Shown here piece after piece: positions 23,118 through 34,700 of a stretch of 64,000 nt of DNA. The stretch is taken from the NCBI RefSeq assembly GCF_000524195.1, contig NW_020170381.1, positions 3,546,669 to 3,610,668 of the forward strand. Reading direction: 5' to 3'. Numbering within the stretch: the stretch's first letter is position 1; every line of letters starts with the position of its first letter. Source of the stretch: Echinococcus granulosus. Lineage: Eukaryota > Platyhelminthes > Cestoda > Cyclophyllidea > Taeniidae. The position numbers and the translations under genes were made by a program. The notes beneath the pieces are model-generated. The model made no database searches and was not told the DNA's origin. It was given only the letters and a program-made list of their open reading frames with translations.

Positions 23118-24162
23118 GCTATGTTTTGACCCAAAATGTCCTCAGTTTTAGTGAAGAGTCACTTAGGGGCTCCCACACTGTACTCTCGTTAGAGAACTTG
23201 GCCTTCGGGCTAAGTCAGTAGCTCCAAGCCTTTCCGTACATAGATAATGCATATTCTGCTGGAGTACTGCGATTTCTTTTGTCGTCAGAAAAGACTCAGA
23301 CTCTACATTGGTGGAAGCGGTTAGCGAATCTAGGCCTAAACGTTAACCACCCTGATTTCTACTGCTGGATGATAAAACTAGAAATGGTGGAAGAAGTGCA
23401 TATGCTGCAGATAAGGGAATATGTGACTAGCCCTTGCACAAGAGTTTGAATATGACGTTATCTTCGGCAACCAACTTTAATCCCATTACATACAGGAATG
23501 CCATTAACAACTAAAGCGACACTATTCGTAGCCATGATCCATCTGAAAATATTTATCACGGAGCTGCCTGCAATACCTGTGTGAAGATGTCAATTAAGTA
23601 AACACATGAAGCCTCTTTCATTTCTCTAAGTGCTTGGTAGAACTGGGGTGAGAAAAGGTGGCAATGAGGAATAGACTTGAAATTCTATCCCAATAGAACT
23701 ATGTTACTCCCGTCCTTTGTTACATGACGGCCTTTAGGCCGGGGCTTCGACGAATAGCCATCGGCACTTGTGATGGGCGGCACATTCCGCCGTCCCCGGA
23801 TTCACCTCCCACACAAGACGAAACTGCAGCATAAACAGAATTGCTAAGGGGGATCAGTGACTTTGCGGTCGAGTATCCTCTCATTTGCACAGGAATTCGA
23901 CGACTGGCGCGGTTAGTTGGTAGGTGTTTTCTCAGAGCACCAACTACATTGTGACGGTTGAAGTGAAAGGTTGATCAAGAGGCGCGCCGCGGACGATACT
24001 CATAAAAGAAGAGGGGCTGGAAAATACGTTATTTTTTTGTTTGTTTAGCTCCTGATTTTGGTAATGGAAGACTTAAGACTATCCCATTGCACCTTGCCTG
24101 AAGGCCTTAGCCATTCTGTATTACGCCTACTTCCGTTTTCAAAGAAGTCTCAAAGCGCTCCA
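23118..24162 (-). mobile_element. TRIM-like element D (reverse orientation)
   Basis: The left unit is about 23118-23306 (cacttaggggctccc ... gactctaca) and the right unit about 24018-24162 (gattttggtaatgg ... gcgctcca). The right unit lacks part of the middle. The interior of about 710 bp is collinear with those of C and E: ttctactgctgg, the catatgctgcagataagggaa block, the gatccatctgaaaat block, then a GC-rich end near gaggcgcgccgcggacg. Outer boundaries are approximate because the left end is decayed. Confidence 0.6.
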
Positions 24163-26243
24163 TATATGGAATGCAAAAATTGTTGTTTTCATTATGCAAA
24201 AATGAATCTATTAATAATTAACCATCCTCCAGAGCGTTAATGGGTTAAGAGTTTTGTTTTGCCTAAATTAAGTAGTATCTGAGCCTCAGCTTTATGATAA
24301 ATTCTTAAACTGCAAAATTACAAAAATATTGTTTATTTTGTAAAACCATGCACCGATGAGATAGGTGTCTATTCACCCCGAGGCGTGAAATTTCTTTAGA
24401 TGCTTCATAAGAATAAAATATCCAACGAGGGAATCAACTATTCTCCACCGTGATTTAGTACAACACTGTTACTTAAGCAATTAATAGCTAAAATACCTAC
24501 TAAATTGTACAACTTCATCCGTTTCATAATCATTTGTCTCTCGAAGCACGTAAAATTACCTCGCTTAATTTCCTTATATCCAAATTCACTACCAGTTCTG
24601 TGTTGCCACAAGTGAACAAAATTTATTTAACTGTTACCAGCTTGTATTTATGCTTACCGAATCAGATGCTAATCTTGACAAGACTGACACCCTCTAAAAT
24701 TTAGCACCAATTTTGAAAGATCTTAAAATTGCATCCAATAACAAAAAAAGCTCCTTCAAGGGGCCCTCATGCGATCGCCAATTCGAGGTGATGTGGAGGA
24801 TAATGTACGTGGAGCAACGCATTTACGGAATAAGGTGGTGGCGCTGGAGCATGCACTGCGCGTGCTTTCCACCGGAGTCGACACCCTCGTTTTGGGAGGA
24901 GTGGAAGATCTGTTGTAGTAAATGCGTCTCTCTGTGTCACACCCACCATGCAGTACAACATCGAGGTGCGCATGCCTCGCCGCTGGGGTGTGGTCTCTTG
25001 CTCAAAAGGAAAAACACTCATTTTTTCACGACAAAAAAAGTGTAAAAAGTGTCTTGGGCCATGCCTTATAGTGGGTGGTAGCAAAATTGATCCAACTTCG
25101 AGTTGAATATGCAACAAAGTCACTTTGAAGGCCTTCTTCCTGTATCTTATCAAATGAAGGAACTGACGAGACGATTGTGCTTGTGCACTCACTTCAGCGT
25201 TAGTCATTTTACAAGCTTTTACTATTTTTACTTATTGAATTTAGTGAAATTCGGATCTTGGTGGTTTAACACTAAGGATGGTTGTTATTATCGCGCTAAC
25301 GTATTGGGACACCCACACCGAGGAACAACAATGGGAGACCAAAGTTGAGATCATCATCCAAATATTAATTATTTTTTATGAGATTAACTGACCTCTTACG
25401 GCCTGAAATGAGTCACACTGCAAGTAGAATTGCTATTCTTTCCATTTAATCCCAAAGCTGATAATGAATAGTCTTCCATTAGTAGCGAGATCCTATTCAA
25501 GATTGATAATACCGACTGTCGTCAGCATATATTCGAGTGAGTGATCTAACCTAAAAAAGAACGGTTCCTCCGACTCATTTGGAATTCACAGTAAAAATGA
25601 TTCAGTAGTTTGCATTTTTTGATTTGTTAAAAGTAATGTCAGTTACCTCCCCTTCAAGAAAATTTTATGACTAAATTGCTTTCAAATATGACGGTATTTT
25701 GTAAAAATGTTTGCGATTAAGGAAACGACTAGAAAATCAGAATCAGGTTATAAGTTTTTTTATTATTCTCTTCAGGAACGGAGACTTTGAGAAAGTGGAT
25801 TAGCTGGTCATGGATTTCAGGTCCTACTGACACATGTCTAATCGGTCAACAGGTAGAGGTCGGTGGACCCTCTGGCCTTTACTCCACCATCAACAGACGA
25901 TATGGACGTTTACGTGTCAAATGGAGGAGGTGGAGATTATTGGTCTAATGAACTAAGATTTCTGTGCTTTTGGACACTTTCTTGGGGTTAACCACTAGCC
26001 CCCTTCTATGGAAGATGGCATACTTCAATTGTGTTTGCTATCTACTCAAACTACCACCCAAGGGGCATTAGTACGAGTAAAATACGCGTTTTGGCAAATT
26101 CAGTTAAAATAAAATTACGTATTATAAACGACGAAAATGAATTTTGCTTCGACTGTATTTTTCCTCACTCAGATAGAGGGCGCAACATAATTGTTGCTCT
26201 TATACTCCAAATGGATGCACTTTTTTATTTTTATGTTATGCTT

Positions 26244-27333
26244 TTAGCTCCTCGAGCCTTTCCTTAAGACGGACGAAGGCATAATACGCGAGCAGAACAC
26301 ATATCCTACATACTGTAGGCCTTGAGGCTACTAGCATGTCTCGGAGGCCAGTCCACCCCGCGAAGGTGCGATTTCGAAGGACCGAAGTGGCCTCTTTACC
26401 AAAATCAAGAGTTAAACAAGCAATTAAAGTATTGCATAGCTCCTCTCTTCTTTTGAGCATCGTACCCAGTGCTCAATTTCATCAGCCTCTAGTGTCAGTC
26501 ATCACAGTGTAATCGGCGCTCTAAGGAAAACACCTACGAGCCATCTGTGCCGAATGTAACTGAGAAGATACCTAACTGAAACTTCATAAGCACCTTGTGG
26601 AGTTTCGTCCTGTATGGAAATTGTATTTGGAAAGGAGGAATGTGTTGACTATCACGCATGTCCTCTGCTAGTCGCAGGAACACTGGCCTAAAAGCAGAGT
26701 CATATAACGTAGGAAGGGGTTTAACACCGTTTCGTGGTGGTAGAGTTTAGCGTCTTTTCTCCATACCACTTTGTTCCCACCTCGGAGCTCCTCACTGGTA
26801 TCTATATGGGTTCATCCAGCCAGTAGAGAGGTATGGGAGGTATCGCGTGCTCACATATTTAGTATCTTCGTACGGGAACAGCAGACAGCTCCATAATGAA
26901 CTGGTCCAGATGGTTCACGACTAGTGCTGATTTAGTTGTTGATAGCTTTCCTGCAGAACAGGGGATTGGGGTAGTTGGCAAAGGTGGGCGTCATTTTTTG
27001 GCACTTCTGATAGGGGTTTTCGTCGGATCTCTCATTCGCTTTATATACGCTTTTGCCCCGCTAAGGTTTATCACTCAGTAGTAGAAGCCAGAATAGATAT
27101 CCTTTAAGGTCGGGTTAGCTTTCCATTTCCACCAATGTAGCGCCCCAAGACTTCCCTGAAGACGGAAGAAGACATAATGCTCGAGCAGAATACATATATA
27201 TTCGAGATATAGAAGGGCTTAGAGCTACTTATATGGTCCGGAAACCAGGCTACTCTGTGGAGGTACAATGGGGAGTCCCTAAGTGGCCCCTTTTACCAAA
27301 ACCGAGAGTTCCACAAACAACCAGAGTATCGCA
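26244..27333 (+). mobile_element. TRIM-like element B (forward orientation)
   Basis: The left repeat is about 26244-26435 (...aaagtattgca) and the right repeat 27136-27333 (TGTAGCGCCCCAAGAC ... gtatcgca). The interior is collinear with element A and shares the tagctcctctc start right after the left repeat, aacacctacgagcca, the ggaggtatcgcgtgctcacat block and a ggggtagttggcaaag block. The open frames crossing it (26896-27081 and 27233-27424) are not preserved in element A. Confidence 0.7.
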
Positions 27334-29479
27334 CAATTATTTTAAAGAATTTTATCATTCTTCACTGTGGGACATTTTAAAATCAAGTCAAGAAGTCAAC
27401 AGGGAACGCAAAAAAATTGTGTAGCCCATGCACATGTGAGCAGGTATGCGGGTCCATTTGGGACAAAATTGAGTAGTGATGGTGATTTCTCGTACACTTT
27501 GATACCACTTAAAATGGAATGGTTTCCCATTTCGAATCTCGGCCTGAGTATTATACCTTGGTTTTGATAATTTTTGTCTTCCTCCTAATAATGAAGTGCC
27601 AAAAAACTCCCCAAAATGCTAGCTTTATTCAGATTTTCAGTTCTGTCTGGTTCTCAGAATTAAAATATTTGAAATAATTCTGTGAAGCAACCACGACTAC
27701 GAGCAATTTATCTAGGAAGCATAATTTTACGAAAGAGCAATTGTTCACTGATCTGCCAAATCCTCTCACCGGAGCGGTGTCTGCAAGTCTAATGACAGCT
27801 GCTGAAAGGCTATTCTGTGTCAGCGGTGACAGAAACTACTTCCTCTTTTTTTGTTTCCCATCCTCTCGCTCTCTCTCGCCTCCCGTCATCTGCTCCGGAA
27901 ATTGAACTGGGACCTTGGAGTGCCTTTATTGCCCTTCATTCTTTACTCTAGTTCAAATTGTTATTTATCACACAGTTGCTATTAGCCTACACTATTTCCC
28001 AGTGTATTTGAATGTTTTTTTTCAATTTTCGGATTAGTAAGAATTATTTTTGTTTTCGCATGCTTCACTTCCGCACAAGGATGACATAATTTGTGGTACT
28101 CAAAAATGCAAACGTAGAATTTTCGGAGCTATTAATTTATTTTGAGATAGACTTACAAACTGTCTTTTCAAGTGATTGAACGCATTCTTTCATGTTTTGA
28201 GCGTCTTTTACATGAAAAATAACCTAACTGTGGAGGTCACCATGGACGCTATAAAAATAATGGAGTCTTGCTATACTTCGTCCTCATAGCAGAAAGCTAT
28301 CTACCGTCGAGTAGATTGCTTATAGTTACCAGGTATGGCACAACAGATTGACATTACTGGTCCATATTATCTAGTCTCCTAAAAGTTAGGGCTAGACGCG
28401 AGCCAATTATACAGCAGTCCATTCAACTGTTATGATCCAAAAACCAACCAAGAGGGGAATTTGCTAGATCATATCTGCCACAAAAATCGTCGCCGGGACC
28501 ACCGACTGAGTCTTCAGCGCACTGGTCCTCCTTCCCCCTTGCGCCAAGTCAGACTGGGGGCAATTTGACGCTGGTGGATCTATGCATTCACAAATTCGCC
28601 ACTATTTGTGGGTAGGTGGGTGTGTGCATTTGTCAAGAGTTTGAGTTGAATTGAGAGGAATGGTAGCAGAGTTAGGAAGGAAGGTGAGGGGGTAAGTGAG
28701 TAATGCATCTGATTTATAGGGACTTTCAGTCGACGCTTCTGCCAGACTGCTTTCAATGAGGGTTGAAGAAAATGCAACGATAAATCAGACGACTTGACAG
28801 CTCGCGGGACCTCACACTGACAAGCTCCCACGAGAACTGAATAAATTCTGCATTTTTTAATGCTTTGATTAAAAAGTCACCCTGTTGAAGACCAGCAGAT
28901 TAAATTCTATGTTGTAAGTATTTACCATTGCTAGTTTGCTAGTTTGCCTCTACTTCTCCAAATTAAGGTGTAATTTACCTATTTATTTTCAGATTAAATG
29001 GTAGAAACGAACTATCGATAGGACTGCTAGACTCCGGTTAGATTTAAATATAACGGATAAATTTAAAAACCAAAATTATCATAATTCACCGAAGTTGTCA
29101 GAAGTCGATGAGGAAACACTGGCGATAATGCAATCAGATTCAGGGCCATTTTTCGCCCATCAAAATTGTCAAATTTACAAATAATTTAACAAGTAACTTA
29201 ACATTCCTGAGTTGGCTTCTGATATGTAATGGAAACCATGGTAATTAATTACAAAGACACATAAAGAAATGCTAGCATTTTTTAGACTCAAATGGCTAGA
29301 GGGCAATTATTACCTCTTTTCTCTCGAAAATTGTTGCGCTAAAGTAACTGAGAAGCATGCTAACGTTTTTTTACCGAAAGGAGTCGATCAGAGAGGGAGA
29401 GAGAGAGAGTAATGGAAACATGAATGACAGGCTTTAAGACCATTCAATCACATTTGTGTTCTTATGGCGTGCGTTTTTT

Positions 29480-29843
29480 GGACATCGTCAGTTGCAAATG
29501 CCGTCCCTCTTCCTCCCCTTTCAGCGAGGCCCCTCCCTCTCTTTTTGCTCCCTTGTAACCCCCCGCCCCCCCCCCTCTCTCCTTCAACCCTGACAGCATC
29601 GTTTTGCTCAGCAGGTGCCTCGCGGAGGCAGGTCTACACGCGCGCACGCCTGTGCACGCGACTTGTCTGTTCTGCGAGCTGTGGCACCTCTGATTGGTCG
29701 GGGTCACCAGTGTGCGGCCAGTGCGCACGTAAAATAAACGCTGCGACGTAGGAGTGCATTTGTAAAAAGTCCAGTCTCCTTTTAACACCTCCTCGCCACG
29801 ACCGGACTTGGACCGAAATAATCCCTTCATCGGACCCAACAGG
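29480..29843 (+). promoter_or_regulatory. GC-rich likely promoter and 5' UTR exon of the FGFRL-like gene
   Basis: The patch is markedly GC- and CpG-rich in AT-rich surroundings. It contains an inverted CCAAT box (attgg, 29693-29697) and an A/T-rich gtaaaataaacg near 29729. It ends in a strong donor (acagg followed by gtaagtac at 29844). The pyrimidine-rich acceptor tatttccaccttttag at 31695, ten bases before the FGFRL start codon, would complete the splice. The transcription start cannot be placed from sequence. The acceptor could instead take a spliced leader, since flatworms trans-splice some mRNAs. Confidence 0.4.
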
Positions 29844-31695
29844 GTAAGTACTTCTTTTGCCCGGCTATTAGATAAGGAGAGCTTTTGAAATTGAGGAATA
29901 TATATAAAAAGTAATTCAAGTGTTATACGATGACCTCCTGACTGTTAGAAGAGTTCACGGTCAAATTCTGGGTTCGTAAACACGTCTTTTCCATTACTGC
30001 TTTAAAATGCAGGCAGGATAGCGTCAACAATTGTGGAGGTGCTTAAAGTTGTTGTGTCCATGGTATTTTAGTCACTCATCTGTGTGACAAAAGGAGAGGT
30101 ATTTCTATGAATAACCTGAGTTTTCCTTCTTTGATAAAAAGAATGAAAAGGGCTGAATAACTAGGGTTTTGTGGTAAAAGTATTAAAGGTGTTTCTTCGA
30201 AAAATATTTGTACTTCTAATTGGTATTTTACATTAACTGTTTTTACATGCGGAAAGCATCACCTCCCTTCTTTCCTCCCATTTACTGGATCTTCCACTTC
30301 TTGATCCAAGCGCACAAACATATGGCAGTTCGTGGTGTCTGATGCTTGTGACACTAAGAGGTTCTGACAAACCATTTTGTCTAGAAGTGAAGGAAAAGCG
30401 ATTGTCATAGCTACTTAACTTGATTTTCGCCCGCTTACTCTTGCATCTGTTGAGGGCTGCGTTCTCGGTTAAGACAGTTGTAGATCATGTATACGTAGTT
30501 CGAAATGTTCGAACGCCTGTTAAAGTTGGCTGGTATGCTGGAGAATCACTTATTTACTAGCAAAAAAGCTTGCAGTAGGATGAAAGCAAGAAATGGTATC
30601 ACTTTGACTCGTATTAACCGAACGCTTTAGCCCACCCGAATTAAGTACAAAAATGGATTGAACATCACGACTTTGAAACGACAGACAGCCTTGTTTATTT
30701 TCACCGTGTTCGCATTAGACCCATTACAGTCGACTTAGGTTACCACGGTTGGGATGACTTTACTGCAAAAATCTACGCCCACATTTCACTTTTGCTTTTA
30801 CCTTCATTTCTTTTCCTCTCACACACCCGAACACACTTTGAATGAATCATGCGAATTCGCTGAGTACTTGCGATGGAATACAAACTTGACAGGTGGACTG
30901 GTCAGGAGGTGGATTTGTCCTACTATTTTCCCATCCAAGGAAATGCCAAAGTGTGCTCTGGAAGGGAAATAGCCTTCATGGCTTATGACTTTCAGTAGCT
31001 TAGCCCCCCCACCCCCTTAATTATGAACTAATACCAATTAACACGTTGAGCGAAAAAATCCCCACAACTAGCAAACGACCACATTTCTAAGTTTAATGAG
31101 CAATGGAACGTGGCCATCCCTTGGGAAGAGGATCCGTCGTTCAGCAACATCCATGATGGTAACCCCGTCGTCAATATGTAAAGCACATCTTTCTCCTTAT
31201 TGTCTAGACATCTATGAATTTTGTTGGTGCTAAGGTATGTGAATAGGGGTGAATGTGAGGTAAACTGTAGTAAATTTTCCCTGTATACAATTTACCGACC
31301 TCATTTTCTAGTCAAATCTATCTGATTATGCTCGGAGCTAGCACAATGAGACTGCATCGAGGTCACTGGGAAAATAAATAACTGCAAGAATGTCATTAAT
31401 CACATATCTCTCCGCTCTTCATGATAGGATATAGCAGGATATAATGAGTCAAGAAACAGTTCCTGGGTAGAGATTTACCCAAGTCAAAAGCTGATTCGCC
31501 TTGCAAAAGTATTTGACTCATTCTTCTGGTTTCAGTAAAAACCACAAAAGGGCCATGAAAGACTATGTGCTAAGGTACATGCTTTGGGAAAATAAAGTCG
31601 GTAATGAATGCCGAACGGAGACACCACAATGACACAGAAGGACACTTGCGAAAGTGAACCAAATTTGTAGAACCCTCCTTATTTCCACCTTTTAG

Positions 31696-31766
31696 GTAAC
31701 CAGCTATGCATGTCAAGACTGGCAATGAACTTCATCTCCTGATCATCTTACTTCTCATTAAAATCA
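31696..31766 (+). CDS. FGFRL-like exon with start codon and signal peptide
   Basis: The exon runs from the acceptor ccaccttttag to the donor gtacgtca, with ATG at 31706. It encodes MHVKTGNELHLLIILLLIKI, a short charged start and then a hydrophobic core, as expected for a secreted or membrane protein. It leaves in phase 1, matching the Ig1 exon. No other hydrophobic start exon in phase is seen nearby. Confidence 0.6.
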
Positions 31767-34700
31767 GTACGTCAAAAGTTTCTGTGTTTATAATGTTATC
31801 TGTTTTGTTGGCACAAAATTATCATCCAAACTGGTCACCTCTTGTGGGGCATAGGGATGCAACGGTCAGACGGCCAAGCACTCGAACAGTGGTTCAAGGC
31901 GTACCCTACGTCGCTTCACTGTCACTACAAGATGTGAAGACACCAACTGTTGAGAGTGCGTATCCGCTGTTGATTGACAGATTAATCTGCCCTCCTACTC
32001 ATGCCAATTACTAAACCACAGTAAAGCGATCTACCGCTCACTGTGTTTACTTAACCACACTTCACACAAACGTTTGATTTCCTCTGGTGGCCACTTAAGC
32101 GTTAAGTTTACAATTTACAGCATTCTCCTTGTTTACGTTTTGGAGGAGTTTACCGACCACCAGCCCTTATTTTTACATTTTTCACCATAAGATATTATGG
32201 GGAAGAGTGAAATTAAGTGAATTATTAGGCGCAAAATCGAGTTACTTTACCGACAAGACTGTTACGACTTGTCTTAAGGATTCACCTAAATGTCTAGCTG
32301 TTGCCCAAGGTGTCCCGAGGGCTTAAGCTTGTAGCATGGATATCGGCAGTCCGGTACAAACGAAGTTGATGAGGGCGCGTTCACAGGGTGACGCGAAGTG
32401 GTGTCAGGTCAAGTGAACACGCGTTCTACACGCAAATTAATTAAGGTGCGTCAGGGAGAAAGCTGCCTACATGTCTACTACGAGTCATCTATGGGTCATT
32501 ATTAAACACCACCTCTCCAAGTAACTTGCCTTTTTGGCTGTTCATCTGAGATTATGAAGGCGTAACTGGTGGCGCACAGATGTATGAATACGAACGCAAA
32601 GTAGAAAATTAAGTTATTTCCCTGATTTTTTACTGATTTATCCTTCTTTATGAGACAATATATCACCTTGAATAATCTGGAGTAACCAGTCTGAAACAGC
32701 TAGCTTATTGTCACCTGAATTTTGCAGTTACTTCTTTAATTTAACCACTAAAGGTGGCCGAGCACTTCTTCACAGTTTAATCACTAACGTCTGCGAGGTA
32801 ATTTGTTTCAAATCGTCAAATTAAGTGTATGAACTACTAAAAGCAACTATTTAGATGCCGTTTACGAGCAAGGAATATGGGTTGACCAAGGGGGCATAAA
32901 TGACGTAATGCCAGTCTTCTGCTAGAATTGTGGGACCAGACTAGATTTTGGTAACTAATTTGAAGGGAAATGAGAAGAGCCTTGTTTTACAAACATGACT
33001 CTGGGATGAGTAGTGGTCCTACTGTTCCCTGAATCTGGATGCACCTCAGTCCTGTAACGGGTTTGAAGCGTGATGACCAAGGAGAATAACCTGATTGTTT
33101 GTAGTGATTCACTAGTAAAACTGCTTCTATTACCATTGCTTTTGCTGTGCGTGTGCGTGGAAGCAGGCGAGCGGGTGACTGGGTGGGTGTGCCAACCTGC
33201 CGGATGGGAAGGGAAGACACTATGGCATCACTTTTCCTTGCCCGGGCTTGTTGATTAAACTCATGAGTCTCCACGCTATTGATGCTGCTTAATCAACCCT
33301 ACAAGGATGCCAAGCTGACCAATTACCTCAGACGTCAGAGGCTGTCTAACTAACGTGCCCTTTACGACAGTTGTTATGACGATAATTGTACAGCAGGCTG
33401 CTCACCATTCACAAACACACAAATATGCGTATTGAGGACCAAGAAAACAGAATCTAAGTTGCCTCGCATAACCTACCGTTAGGGATTAGCAATTCCTTAA
33501 TTGTCAGCGCTTATCTTCATGAAACAGTTTGAAGCGCATGTTCAATTTTATAGTCAAATTTAAATTGAGTGACTTGGTCAACCATAGTAACAACCAACCG
33601 CAGAACCTGGATACACAGCACCCCAGACACGTCAAATTTATTTTCTTGCATGCAGCCATTTGACTGGTAAACAAGTAAATAATTGTATTGTTATTCATTT
33701 CCATTGTTCTCCCCTCTCCTCTGTCTACGACTTGGTCTCTCTCTGACGTGGTTGTTTCACTTCCATAAATCGGCCCAATGAGTCACGATGAGTTTTGCTT
33801 GGGCACTGGTGTGGCCTCCTGAGTGCTGACATGCACGCACGTACACTCTTGACTTGGCACAACTCCTCTCTACTTCCTATTTGGAAAATGGGAATTTGTA
33901 GTGAAAAACACGGTTTCTTAATTAGGTACGTGGAATCACGCTTTTAGAAGCATTAACTAGTTGACGATTCATTCAAATGCGTTTAAAGGAAGAATCATAG
34001 GCCACTTTATCCTCGAGTCCATTTACTATAAAGAGGCTTTTCTCATACAGAATTCTAGATTGCCTGATGGTCCAAATGTGAAATAATTCCAATTGTCAAA
34101 AATATAAAAATACCCATTATAGCCCTTGGAACGCATGACTTATTCGTGTTTGTTGAGAGGGTTTGCTTACCCCTCTCTAAGATGTGTGTTAGTTTTGAAG
34201 TCTGCCGAAAAATAAGATATTGAGAGGCACAATGGGTTCTGATTCCATTACAGCTTCAGCCAACGTTCCGGTAGTGGGCAGTCACAACCGGCAAGTCAGT
34301 CTCCACGTGGGTGACCATCTCCTTCTTGAATGTCCTATCTGGGGGTCAAACGAGGGACCAGTCCATTCAGGAGGGGAAAGCCAACCCACATCCTTCCTTG
34401 ATGGAGGTCTTATGAATAATATTATCTACCAGTGGAATATTCAGGGGCTTCCGGAATATGCAGTGGCTATGGACACGCGTTTCCGCTTCCTTGAGGGTGG
34501 ACGGGTAGTCGAATTAACTCAGCCGGTGACCAAGTCGGACGCTGGTACTTACCAGTGCTCAGGAGTGACTGGATTCGGACAGAAGAAAGTTGATTTCGAG
34601 GTTCATGTTGCTGGTGAGTTCTGTGCATGATTAAGATATGAGGGGACTTACCAAAATGTCTTCAAGAAATTAACATTCTCAATATTAAAGACAGTTTGTG

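Larger units (their letters stand above)
15192..29479. other. Long gene-poor stretch with TRIM-family copies
   Basis: Apart from the repeats listed separately, I see no exon chain or conserved protein here. Open frames are short. The longest, on the minus strand at 24767-25207, has no recognisable motif. A hairpin-rich patch is at 22291-22392. This may be true intergenic DNA or contain genes whose small exons I cannot recognise. Confidence 0.4.

Noticed and set aside
24767..25207. 146-codon open frame on the minus strand, overlapping a 110-codon plus-strand frame
   Set aside because: Neither strand has a recognisable motif, splice support or promoter, and the region is locally GC-rich, which lengthens open frames by chance.
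29462..29839. 125-codon minus-strand frame and 95-codon plus-strand frame
   Set aside because: They overlap the GC-rich putative promoter of the FGFRL-like gene. Composition explains both, and the translations are low-complexity Pro/Gly/Arg.
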